The notes under the pieces: model-generated
The model's database searches: none
What the model saw: the letters and a program-made list of their open reading frames with translations, nothing else
What the model was told of the DNA's origin: nothing
Part shown: positions 34,712 through 45,690 of the stretch, piece after piece
Layout: the number at the start of each line of letters is the position of its first letter
How positions within the stretch are numbered: position 1 is the first letter of the stretch
Source of the DNA: Reticulascus tulasneorum
Lineage: Eukaryota > Ascomycota > Sordariomycetes > Glomerellales > Reticulascaceae
Direction of reading: 5' to 3'
DNA: 64,000 bases
Assembly: GCA_001557505.1 (NCBI GenBank)
Contig: LSAX01000010.1
Span: forward strand, 124,001 to 188,000
Program-made: the position numbers and the translations under genes

Positions 34712-35489
34712 AATAACGCTTTTTGCAGGTACCAGGGTGGTCGCGCCGAGTCAAGCATTCGTTGTACCACGTAGTATGCACTCAATATCCAAACCGCGTC
34801 GGATCTCCGAGATGAAAACCATACACCGTTTGATTACTTGGCTGTTCGCGAAATCTTTTGCCAAAACATGTAGCTACTGTACCTAGCCGTTGTTGATAGC
34901 CCACCCCCACAAAAAAATTGAAGACCACGCGAGCAGCGACAGGCAAGATTCCATGACATATGCCCAGGCCCGCAAAAAGTGGCGGACGGAGTTCGGTGCT
35001 TGGCCCACTATCACGTGCATTGTAATTATCCGGCGTATAGATAATCCGGCGCCACCCCTTATTCGAGGTATGAAAAGTGGGCCGGCCTATTGCTGCACGG
35101 TGATTGAAAGAAGGCCATTTGAATGCAGCCTACCTACTAGGCTCTATCATCAGTTGAACCTTGGATTCTACTAATAATTGCGTTCAGGACACCTGGAGAT
35201 TTTCCCATTTCTTTCAACGCCCGTTATATACCTACTTCTTTGTCTCTGTCTGTGTCGGCTGCACACTTCTCTACCCATAGCAGCATCTCCTCCACTCTTT
35301 TGGATTGTCTTTGCCGCTGTCACTCTGCCTAAACGCATTGTACCTGGGCTGCCCAAACCCGGGGATAATTATCGAGTATCGTCCCGCCGCGCCCCATCAG
35401 CCTCCCGATCAAGGCTCTGATGCCGTCATAAACATCTCGGCCATCCCCTGAAGGGCCTCAGTCCTTGTTGACCATTGCAGCAGAGCAGA

Positions 35490-38400
35490 ATGGCGGACTC
35501 GACGGCGGAACCGCTTTTGGCGGCCGATCACTTGGCGCATCCACGACGCCGCTTTTCATCCTCCCGATCCGCTGCTGCCGGCCACGAGCCCTCGAAGTCG
35601 CGAACTCATACCCACGACGCCGCCGCCGCTGCTGCCGCCGTTGACCCCGATACATGTCGGATATGTAGGGGGGAAGCCACCGTCGACGAACCCCTCTTCT
35701 ACCCGTGCAAATGCAGTGGGAGCATTAAGTATGTCCACCAAGACTGTCTCATGGAGTGGCTGTCGCACTCGCAGAAGAAGCACTGCGAGCTCTGCAAGAC
35801 TCCGTTTCGATTCACGAAGCTATACTCTCCGAAGATGCCCAAATCCCTGCCGGTCCATGTCTTCATCGGTCACATGGCCAAGTACCTCTTCCGAAACCTT
35901 TTGATCTGGCTGAGAGCAGCCCTAGTCATCAGTGTATGGCTATGTTGGCTACCGTATCTAATGCGACAGGTCTGGGCCTTTTTGTTTTGGGTCAGCGACG
36001 AAGGGTTGGGTGGTGGATTGCTGTGGGTTCCGACGAGCGATTCGGGCACTCGAGGAACTCAGGTCTCCTCGGCCGCGACAAGCTCGTCTACATGTCCTTC
36101 CAGCCCGCTGTTCATCGCGAGCACTACAGTGTCTACGATGGGCGGATTGTTAGATCAGATGGGTCAGTGCCGTGGATCCTCCTTCACAAACACAATTTAC
36201 GGCGTCAATGTCACCACCACCGACTCCATGTCCGGCGCCTTCCTTCGTATCCTCTTTGGCTCTATTGGGCTTTCGACGGGGACGAACAGGACGAGCAGTG
36301 AACCGCATCTCGATCGCCACCATTCCCTCCTGAGCGACGTGTCTTGGCTGCGCAATTTCACCCGCTATCCCGTGCTGAATCGGACGCTGATCAACGTATT
36401 GGAGGGTCAGATCATCACCCTCCTAGTCATCGTCTGCTTTATACTTGTCATTCTCGTTAGGGATTACGTGGTCCAGCAGCAGCCGGAGATTAATATGCGG
36501 GCAGCGTTCGCCAATGAAAACGGGCGAGAACAAGAGCAAAATAGGCAGGACGAAGAGCTTGCGGACCAGGTCGATCAACTCCGCGGACCCGAAGAATCCG
36601 ACGATGACACCCTGGATACAGAGGGCACGGCGGAATCAGCTCGAAACATGGTATACCCAGATTTACCCTGGGAGGAACAAGAGCCAACTCCAGACTTACC
36701 TGGGAGCTCACAGCCACATTCGATCGGCTTTCGGCGGCGGCCTTCCGGACTCGCAAACTCCAGCCCTGTAGACGAGCCTCATGCCAATGTTAGCAATTAT
36801 GACGGCGCTGCCGACCCAAACACAGATGAAGTGGCTGAGGGGAACTTCAACGGCCCCCCACCAAGTCCAGTGGCAACCGTACACGAGTACCTGCGGATCT
36901 ACCGCCAAGTGGGGGGCGATCCGGAGAAAATTCTCAAGACCATCGAGGAGGAGAACCTGGAAGAGACACTAGGATACTGGGCTCGGATCACACGATCAAT
37001 GATTGACAAGAATCGTGAGACTAGTGAAGAGCAAGAACAATCTGCGAAAGATACATCGGAGGTTGTGGCGAATGCTTTGGCCATTCCGCGGCAACCTAGC
37101 CCGTCCCCGATTCCATTCTCGGTCCAACTACCGGCGCCATCTACTCCAGAATTTTCCTGGCCCGTTGAAGACGCAAATGGAGATGACAAGGGGAAGGGGA
37201 AGGAATCCACGCGGACCAGGACTGATGAAGCCGACATGCAGTCCTCGGGCAGGGACATCCCCCCCGCACCGAAACAAAACGCCGTTCCTAGCCCCTTGAG
37301 GCCCCGTTCCATCTCGGACGGGCCTCAGAGGATCGACTCCATCAACCCGCTTGCGAACAATAGCTGGTCATTTTCCTCAATCCCAGCAAAGGAGTTACCA
37401 AAAGATGCAGCTGGCCCTCAGACTAAGTATGCCACGCCTCCTCCGAGCGTAGGTCCTTCGAGCACTGCTGCTGAGGAAGGCTCACCAGTTGATATGCGGG
37501 AAGAACTTTACTCTTTTGACCCCAGGCCTGCTGAGAGCTATGGCAGCCTCGAGGAGTTTGGCCTGGAATCCGTGTCAGAGGCACTTGGTTCTGTGGTAGA
37601 TGAGGACCTCGAGAATGCCAGCACAGCGGCGATCGCGGAAGAGGTTGCAACCGAAGAGCGCGAACCTGTGCTGGAAGATCGGCCAGTGCAACGGCCTCCA
37701 CCGCGACATGGGCTTATCAATCGGGTTGCAGATTTCATGTGGGGCGACATTCAAGACCGGGAGGCAGAGGACAACGACGCCCATGGCGAAGGAGAAGGGC
37801 TCCAGGACAACCTCAACATACAGGACTTGTTCGTAGACCCGGTCGCTGATGAGGATATGCCGGACGGCCTCGAGCAAGACCGAGAAGCCGTTGAAGCTGC
37901 TGTTGCTGCTGGCTTAGATCCGGAGGCTATTGAGGATGCTGAAGATTTTGATGGCATCATGGAGTTGATCGGCATGCGCGGGCCAATTGCAGGGCTATTT
38001 CAGAACGCTATATTCTGTGCCGTTCTGGTCTCCGTCACGATCTTTCTCTGCGTATTCCTGCCGTACAACATTGGGAGGATCAGTGTCTGGGCTGCAATGA
38101 ACCCGATGCGACTAGTGCGCATGCTCTTTAGCCTGACCAAGTTTGTCCAGGATCTCGCGGTCACGATCGTTGCCGGACTATCAAGTGCCCTTCTTTCGAT
38201 CGTCTACATCGCCGGGCGGTTGCTCGGCTGGCTGCCGTCGAGTCATATTATTGGCCATGCAATGATGAACACCTGGGTCATTTCCGCCAATGCTTCCTCC
38301 AGAGTTCTGGACAGCGTCATGACCGAGCTTCCCATTATTTCGGCGTCCGAGATGCAGAACTTCTCTGCCATCAGCCACGAGTCGCTGATTCTGCTAAAGG

Positions 38401-40827
38401 GTCACGTTTCTGCAGCCTTTGCGGCCATCGACAACGCGCTTGCGTTCCTTGTGACAGGGGACTTGCCGTACAAAATCTCGGAGACAGCCGCCATGGCTGC
38501 AAACGCCACAACCTTTGCTTGGCAAGCCATCAACCAGGTGCCGTCGAGCTTCTTCAACCCCGGCTCTTGGGTTATTAGCTTCAGCATACCCGAGTCTACT
38601 ACGACTGTAAACCCGGAGCTCGCGTACTGGAGCGGCATGGACAGGTTCTGGGCCATAATTTGTGGATATTTCAGCCTGTCGGCAATTGGCGGCCTCTACC
38701 TTCGCCGAGGAACTCCTTTCTCGACCAGCCCCACCGGCCAGGAATGGGAAGCCTCTGTGATTGACCTGTTAAACCAGGCAAGCGGTGTCATGAAGGTGAT
38801 TCTCATCATTAGCATTGAGATGCTCATCTTCCCTCTCTACTGCGGCCTCCTCTTGGACTTCGCTTTACTTCCCCTGTTCGAGGACACATCGTTAAGATCA
38901 CGGCTCATCTTCACACTGAATTACCCTCTGACATCGATTTTTGTGCATTGGTTTGTGGGCACAGGTTACATGTTCCACTTCGCCCTCTTCGTTTCCATGT
39001 GCCGGAAGATCATGCGCAAAGGTGTGCTCTGTACGTTGACAGCTTATCAGAGTCCCTTTCAGAGATATCGCTAACCTTGTGGCAGATTTTATCAGAGATC
39101 CCGATGACCCGGAGTTTCATCCGGTTCGTGACGTGCTGGAACGAAACGTCATGACCCAACTCAGGAAGATAGCCTTCTCTGCCTTCGTCTACGGTGCCCT
39201 GGTCATCGTCTGCCTAGGCGGCGTGGTTTGGGGCTTGTCGTGCTTCAGGCCGCATGTCCTCCCCATACATTATTCCTCAAACGAGCCTGTACTGGAGTTC
39301 CCGATTGATTTGCTCTTCTACAACTTCTTGATGCCATTGGCCGTTAAGTTTTTCAAACCCAGCGATGCACTGCATGCCATGTATACTTGGTGGTTCAGGA
39401 AGTGCGCGCGGGGGCTTCGGCTGACCTGGTTTCTGTTTGGGGAGCGCCAGATCGACGAGGAGGGTATTCTTGCTCTGCACCCAGAGTCCCCTCAACTCGA
39501 ACTGCCGTGGTGGAGGCGTAGTTTTCTCGAAGTGAACAAACAAAATAAGGTGGTACCGAAAACATGGGAGGATGCGTTTGACGGCGGGACGGCTAAGCCG
39601 GTTTCGCTCATACCAAACGATCAGATGATTGTCCTCAACCTCAATAAGCAGCGTCTTGTCGACTCTGGGCAGCTGATTGATGACGGGCACTTCGTACGCA
39701 CGCCAGCATCTGATCAAGTAAAGATTCCTAAAGGAAAGATGGTGTTTATGACGGTGTCGGAGACCAACTGCAGACTAGATGGCAAAGACGACCTGCCGGA
39801 GACGGATATTTATTCAACGGATCAGTACCAATTGGTGTACATCCCTCCACATTTCCGCCTACGCATATTCCTCTTCATACTCTTCATTTGGCTGTTTGCC
39901 GCTGTCACCGGCGTCGGCTTCACAATCCTCCCTCTGGTTTTCGGTCGCAAGATGTTCAAGGTGTTAATTCCAGCACATATCAGAACCAACGACATCTATG
40001 CGTTCAGCATCGGCATCTACGTCCTGGGCTCCGCGGCCTACTCCATCTTCCACCTCAGATCTATGGCAGGCAAGGCGGAAGTGTGGTTGTCGTCTCTTGT
40101 CAACGCTGTCTGGGACCGTGAGACGCCGAAGCGGGTCGCAAGCATCGCCACACGCGTGGCGAAACTTGCCTACACATATTTCTTTCTTCTCTTTGTGTTC
40201 CCTATGCTTGTAGCAGTTCTTATGGAGTGCTACTTGATCATCCCCCTCCACACTTACATGTACCCTCTCACATCTGTGACTGTCGAGCCGCACACTGCTG
40301 GCCACATTGTGGATGGTGTCGTGGTGACCAGTAAACATACGACTCGCGTCATACAGTCATGGACTCTAGGCCTCCTCTACCTAAAGCTCGGTGCTCGCAT
40401 TATCACAGGGGTATATGAGGGCACCAGGATGGCCAGTGCTGTGCGAGCGGTCCTTCGTCGCGGCTGGCTCCAGCCTGATGTCGGTGTGCTGACCCGAGCA
40501 TTCGTCATACCTGGGCTGTTATTTGGTGCGCTGGCGATATTCGGTCCCGGCCTCGCAGTCAAGTTCGCTATCCACGCCGTGCCGAGGACGGCGCCACCGA
40601 CACCGCAGGAGCTTGCTACACTCTTTAGGGTGTCCTATCCTCTGGCTATGCTCACTGCCTTGACATCTATGGCGTTCTTTAGCACCATACGCATCTTCAA
40701 GACATGGACCGCCCGGATCCGTGACGAAGCATATCTCATTGGCGAACGATTGCACAACTTTGGGGTTGGCGCTGCAGGCGCTGCTAATACGAAGGGGCCC
40801 TGGAGGGTCAGGGGGGCGAGGTTGTAA
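35490..40827 (+). CDS. DOA10/SSM4-type ER membrane E3 ubiquitin ligase
   Basis: This membrane RING-CH E3 ligase works in ER-associated degradation and inner-nuclear-membrane quality control, with Ubc6 and Ubc7 as usual E2 partners. Two exons (35490-39030 and 39086-40827) encode 1760 residues, in the fungal DOA10 size range. The RING-CH domain has Cys56, Cys59, Cys73, Cys75, His83, Cys86, Cys99 and Cys102 in the C4HC3 order. Hydrophobic segments follow at about residues 130-170 and 310-330. A long acidic cytosolic region with a short EYLRIYRQVGGDPEKIL helix comes next, then about ten further membrane segments in the C-terminal half. An Ala tract (seven residues, GCC-rich) precedes the RING. 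The start is the first ATG in frame (AGAATGGCG). The single 55-nt intron has a CTAAC branch and joins within GVLY|FIRDPDDPEF. Confidence 0.95.
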
Positions 40828-41152
40828 TGGATACCTGCCTACGTGCATCTTGTCACGTTGGCTATTGCGCCAGTATTGCGCAATGTTAGATGACTTGAGG
40901 AAAAGAGGATATCCCTTTGGGCATAGCCAGGTTGGCTTCGGCGAATGGAGTTGGTTTATGTATTAGAGAACCCAATTGGGACTGTAAATGCGCAAGAGTG
41001 CCCCTCGACTTGAGATTAAGTTGAATAGTCAGTGATGTGTTCCAACACCTAATTCTTGCTTTTCATAGCTCTGATCCCCACAGGCTTCACATGCTCCACC
41101 TGCGATTCGTGTCCGTAACCCCACGCACCCAAAGACCGGCCATGCGAAGCAA
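40828..41152. other. Convergent intergenic region, DOA10 / CFEM gene
   Basis: 325 bp containing the 3' ends of two converging genes; nothing else seen. Confidence 0.6.
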
Positions 41153-41914
41153 CTACAATATCAACACAGGCACGAGAAGGCCAAGCAAGACCTCGACCCC
41201 ACCCCTGATTATGTTAACCAAGCCACCGGCCCTTTCATTTTGGTAGACGTACCTTTTCATTTCGGCACCCATCATGGCTCCACTCGATGTCGTCGAGCTC
41301 GTCAAACTCACCGACCGACTCGGCGGCGTTCTCGTAGCGGGATTCGGCGCCCTCGTTAGACTGAATGTTCCATTCGCAGCCCCGGCTGATGTCGTAGGCA
41401 CTAGAAGACTCGTCGTCGGCGTTAAGATCTCTGTGCTCGTCGCCCCCTCTCCGGATGTGAACTCCGCGCCGTAGATACTGGCGCAGTAGCTCGCGTACAA
41501 CCCGCTCGCACCCCCGGTAGCCGCTGCATCCTCCGCGCAGGCGGTGGCGAGACATCTGTTCACGGCCGCAATCCCATCTTCAAAGAAGGAGCATGCGCAG
41601 TCATTGGTGAAGGCAGTACAGTTCGTGGTAGGAAGGATGGTGGGCGGTACGAGACAAGATTGGATGCATGGTGCTACAGTCGCAAAGGCGGGGAGGGAGG
41701 GGAGGGTGAAGGGTCCAGAAGTGTCTTCTCCATCTAAGGCTTCTTGAGGGGGGCCATTGGGACTGAAGGTCTGGGTTGGGCCGTCGAGGATGAGGGAGAG
41801 GGTCGTGGAGGGGGAGCCGATAAAGGCCGGTGCAGTCACTACAGTTGGAGTGAGGGTTTGCTGAGCGGTTGCGAGACGGATTGCTAGCAACAATATGAGC
41901 GGTAGTCTGATCAT
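41153..41914 (-). CDS. GPI-anchored CFEM-domain protein
   Basis: A single exon encodes 253 residues. The signal peptide is residues 1-17 (ends ATAQ). The CFEM domain spans about residues 80-145 with eight Cys in the family order (PCIQSC, TNC, NDCAC, NRC, TAC, SYC). A Ser/Thr-rich stalk follows, and the protein ends in a hydrophobic segment typical of a GPI-attachment signal. CFEM proteins sit in the fungal wall or membrane; some bind haem for iron uptake and others act in host or surface interaction. Known haem binders have an Asp three residues before the fourth Cys. Here the Asp directly precedes that Cys, so haem binding is uncertain. The gene lies next to an X325 copper-protein gene on the same strand and near a metalloreductase gene. 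Confidence 0.9.
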   Translation of the reverse strand: MIRLPLILLLAIRLATAQQTLTPTVVTAPAFIGSPSTTLSLILDGPTQTFSPNGPPQEALDGEDTSGPFTLPSLPAFATVAPCIQSCLVPPTILPTTNCTAFTNDCACSFFEDGIAAVNRCLATACAEDAAATGGASGLYASYCASIYGAEFTSGEGATSTEILTPTTSLLVPTTSAGAANGTFSLTRAPNPATRTPPSRSVSLTSSTTSSGAMMGAEMKRYVYQNERAGGLVNIIRGGVEVLLGLLVPVLIL

Positions 41915-42885
41915 CGCGAGAAAATTTCTAGAGTTTTGCGAAGACTGTTATGTTTAGACAAACGCTTTTCGCATCGAGATGAATAGTATTAGTCCAATCC
42001 GGGAAGGCAATCGATTCCTATATACTTCAAACCCAGCAATCCACCGCCTGGGATCCGAGACTGGCATTCCGAATCTCCTGATCTACTTCAGCTCTGTTTG
42101 AGGACTGCTATCGTGGACTTTTTCATCTCCAGCCTGCGACGCGATGAATTCGGGGCGACGACGTGACACGAAACCGAGCTTGCCGTGTTGGTGTCTTTAG
42201 CCACTGGCAAAATGCAACTACAAGCGCACCAAACCCTCGTCCCAGTCGTACTTTGCATGAGCATGAGTCGATTTGCGATTGGAAAAGGGGGAGATGTAAG
42301 ACGTAGCGGGTGTCTGCATTATTTTGGAGCAGATTGGCATCGACCGGGTCTTGGCAGGGCTGGAGCTGAGAACGTTTCTCGGGCCCTCGTTTACAAAAGT
42401 TTGTCCGCTTCCCACGGAGTAGAAACCTCTAAAGGGTCGTGAATTTTCAGGATCTCGAAGACCTTGATCAGAGATATAGATGGATGGCAAACGCTGGCTT
42501 CTCGGCGAGATTTAGAGATCGCGCGCTTGACCGTCCAAATGGGTTTGCTCCCACGGGCAACGGGCGAAGCATGAGCATCTTCACCAAGAAGTCGGGTAAT
42601 TTTAACATTTCTTTTGTTTGTTTGACGTAAATATAACTTGTATGGATACGAAACCCTCCGGTACTTGGGGCTCTGAGGGACAATTGACCTCGCCAATGTC
42701 AATCTGCCGCAAGGCCGTACCCTCTCCCTGTGAGCCTGGGTGCCTTAGTAATGCGGCTTTTCTCTCATTTTACACATGATTTTGAGCATCAAAACAATGC
42801 TTTGTACACTCTATCAGCATTTCGCTAGCCCATAAATATGTAAACAGGTGGGTTTCCGATGTCCAGTTTCTGCAGTCCAATTCCA
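41915..42885. other. Intergenic region, CFEM / X325 genes
   Basis: 970 bp: the promoter of the CFEM gene and the 3' region of the X325 gene, same strand. Open frames here are short and unconvincing. No gene is seen. Confidence 0.55.
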
Positions 42886-43596
42886 TTACAAGATGAACGC
42901 CGCACCAGCCAGGGCCATGGACAGAGAAACGAAGAGGACTCCCACAGCGCCAGCGCCGAATAAGTTTCCTTGCAAGGATGCGGCGGCACTAGGCGTTGAA
43001 GTCGTCGCTGGCGGTGACGTCGTAGTGGTGTTGAGAAGGGCAGTGAGTTCCGGGTCACTAGCAAAATCGACGGTAATCGTTGCGTTCTTGCATTGGCTAT
43101 TGGGCTGACCTGATCCCGCCACGAAGTTCACTGCGGAGCACTGGAGATAGTGATTAGCCGGATATGCCACTGGTTGTGATCCCTATGCAGAAAATCGTAC
43201 CTGATAGAGCAGACCATCGGGCGAGTGCGCGACCACGCTAATTATGCCCTTCTGGCCTACAAAAGATGGATCCGCTACTGTGATGCCGGGCTCGCAGAAG
43301 TCGCCCAGGCCGCTTTGCAAAACAATGGGGAACAGCTGGGTCCAGTTCCCGTCGAGCTCCTGGTCCAGGGTAGCACGGAATAGCCAATTGGTCTGCGGGT
43401 GACCATTGGACATGCCGATGGCGTCGCCGCCGACGTGGAAGTCAGTGAAGGTGGCCGTGGCGAAGTCCGGGGTGAAGCCGCCGCATGGTGCCTGGCCGAG
43501 ATTCGTGTCGGAGATACCAATGGTTGGAGGCGTGAGCAGCTCGAAGTGAGCGCTGGCGGTGGCCACGAGGGCGGCGATGACGGTTAGGCGGGCCAT
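42886..43596 (-). CDS. X325/Bim1-like copper protein (LPMO-related), GPI-anchored
   Basis: 216 residues from two exons (43596-43201 and 43140-42886) with a 60-nt GT-AG intron. The signal peptide ends ATASA, so the mature protein would start at His17 (HFELLTPP), the N-terminal copper-brace His of LPMO-like folds. His54 in TDFHVGGDAIG is a plausible second ligand. Four Cys fit the family's two disulphides. The Ser/Thr-rich tail and C-terminal hydrophobic stretch indicate a GPI anchor. X325 proteins share the LPMO fold and copper site but lack proven polysaccharide-cleaving activity. The Cryptococcus member Bim1 helps copper acquisition at the cell surface with Ctr1, and others have been linked to wall maintenance. 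The gene shares a divergent promoter region with a ferric/cupric reductase gene. Confidence 0.88.
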
Positions 43597-44085
43597 GTTG
43601 GGTTTGGTTATGGGAATGGGAGACCGGACAAGAGACGAGAGGAGGTGAGGCCGTGAGATGGGGGAGGGATTGCGGGTGGTGAGCTCTTTTTAAAGAGACG
43701 TGGGTTCGGAGCTTCCAGTCACTTTAAAAGTCAATGGCTGTTCGTTTACGACCTAATGCGGAGCTGGGGGTAGAAAAGATGCCGAGAACATAGTCTTGGC
43801 TGCGCCGTTGTCTTTTCCTTTATTGGCAAATGGGACGATTTCTCTGAGACGGAATCATACCTACTGACCTGACCGGTACGCGCAGTACTACCATCCCCGT
43901 ACATGAAACTTACATCCGTTCACGCATGCATACATACTAGAGAGTCTACCGGGCAAGAGAGAGAGAGCTTCATTCATTTCATGAGCTCCACGGCCATGGG
44001 CATGGCTCGGGACTCGGCACGTCTGGTGGCTGGCTTTCGATCCATGGCAGCGGAACATGCGGGAGTCATTATCTGCAAAAGAAAA

Positions 44086-44093
44086 CTTGCTCA
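44086..44093 (+). promoter_or_regulatory. Near-match to copper-response element
   Basis: CTTGCTCA, one base away from TTTGCTCA, about 490 bp upstream of the X325 start and 1.6 kb from the reductase start. Confidence 0.2.
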
Positions 44094-44630
44094 TCGCATC
44101 CGAGGATCCCCTACTAAGCTGCACCCGAATGAATGCCCCGACCTGCAGGTGTGTGTTTTGCATTCTCGTACCTACTTGCCTGCTCAGGTACGCGACCCCG
44201 CGATGTCTCTCTTGTCACCGATTACCGCCCCCGGGAAGTTGGATACCCGGTAGAGGGCGAACCTTGAAGCTTCGTTGATCGCGTTCCAGCAGGCTGCGAG
44301 CTGTGTCTGTCTGTCCGTCGGTCGGTTGCAGAGTCCCTCCCCTACGTAGATGGCTGGGCTTGGCTTTTACGTCGCAGCTGCGATAACCCGCATTTGGGGT
44401 GCTGGGACGATGCGGGGTGCAACTTTTGGAGGTGCGGGATGGGGCGTCGACGTTCGGCCATGGCTGGAGGTTGGATGATGGTCGTCTGGGGTGTGAGTGG
44501 GCTTGCCGTTAGCTCCCATGCACGAGATCCCTTCATGCTCTGTTGAGCCCGGACCAAAACTGCTTAGAAGATCGTCGCCAGCCAATGAACCGCAACGACA
44601 TCCCTACGGAGGGGTGGGATTGAGGGCTTT

Positions 44631-44638
44631 TGAGCAAA
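44631..44638 (-). promoter_or_regulatory. Exact Mac1-type copper-response octamer
   Basis: TGAGCAAA on the plus strand equals TTTGCTCA on the minus strand. By chance about one such octamer is expected per 33 kb counting both strands, so a single hit in 2.1 kb is suggestive only. Confidence 0.3.
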
Positions 44639-45345
44639 TTGTGGCGTCCTAGCGTCCGAAGCCCTGGATCTCGTCCAGAAAAAGATGGCCGCCGATCCCC
44701 CTCCTCTCTTGAGCATGTTTCCACATCACTTGTCCACAGAATTTTCTACGTTACGAAACGAGAGAAGCCCATCTAGAAGGCGCGAAGTCGAGGTACTGTA
44801 TGAAGGTGGACTTTTCATGCACTCATCATCGCACTGCAAGAGTGAAACGTCCATATACCCTGTGCCGAATGCGGGTGCGTCTTTGCAATCATCTCTTCAT
44901 GACTGGAATGACCGGCTAAAAGTAAGCATGCGGCCGGCAAACATTCCTCTACAATGGTTGCCACGGGACAACAGACACAACATAAGTACAATTTAGACCA
45001 CCCGCCGAAGATATTCAGGCCCAGGCAGCTATGGACATATTTCAAGCAACCCCGGGGCATGTCTCGTTCCACAATAGAAGTGAAAGCACCTGCGGAGTAG
45101 ATGTCTCTAGTGAGAAGAGTTGCTGCTGCTGGTAAAGCCGGGCTAGTATATTTAAAAAACGCAAACGCTGCCCGAGGGAATACACCCCGCGGTACTATGT
45201 ACGTAGTATACTTGTCTAGGTAACGAGTAAGCCCTACGACCCAGTACTTCCGTGAAGGTGGAACTTAAGGGAGGGGTGCCCGATACGGAAGCCAAGTCTG
45301 CCGTCCGAGAGACTCCAGTCCTCTCGATCATGTCGCCTCTTCCAA

Positions 45346-45353
45346 CTTGCTCA
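45346..45353 (+). promoter_or_regulatory. Near-match to copper-response element
   Basis: CTTGCTCA about 340 bases upstream of the metalloreductase ATG; the second copy of this seven-of-eight match in the region. Confidence 0.22.
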
Positions 45354-45690
45354 ATCCGCCTCACATGAACCTCGCTTCTCCATCATCCAACTCTGCGGTT
45401 TCAAACATGAGCCACCGTTAAACCGAGGGCTTTTCATCGTTTGCGTCTTGTAAAAAGGCCATGCCGTTATAATCTTTTAATGCAGTTGTTTCCGATAATC
45501 GACCTTCATGATTCGCTAGCGTCTCCGCACTGTCGCTTGCAGGTGAAGGATAACCTCGACAACCAGCCGGCGCCGCTGTAGAATTGTCTGTCAACTGAAC
45601 CGAAGGTGAACTCGTGTTGTGCCAAGTTCAATTGAGCCCGACGAGTTGGCAAGGTTTTAAAGGGGGAGAATCCTATCATCAGTCGCCGAG

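Larger units (their letters stand above)
33261..35489. other. Divergent intergenic region, RDEL protein / DOA10
   Basis: 2.2 kb between outward-facing genes, with no gene seen. It has an 8-G run at 33671-33678, a 15-C run at 34697-34711, a palindrome at 34461-34472 and several GGTAGGTACC/ACCTACC motifs (33985-34003, 34450-34490, 35141-35152). The last 300 bases before the DOA10 ATG are pyrimidine-rich. Confidence 0.55.
43597..45690. promoter_or_regulatory. Divergent intergenic region between X325 and metalloreductase genes
   Basis: 2.1 kb with no supported gene. It contains one exact TGAGCAAA (reverse complement TTTGCTCA, the yeast Mac1 copper-response octamer) and two seven-of-eight matches CTTGCTCA. 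A TTTTTAAAG element lies about 90 bases before the X325 ATG. Roles in copper control are inferred. Confidence 0.45.
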
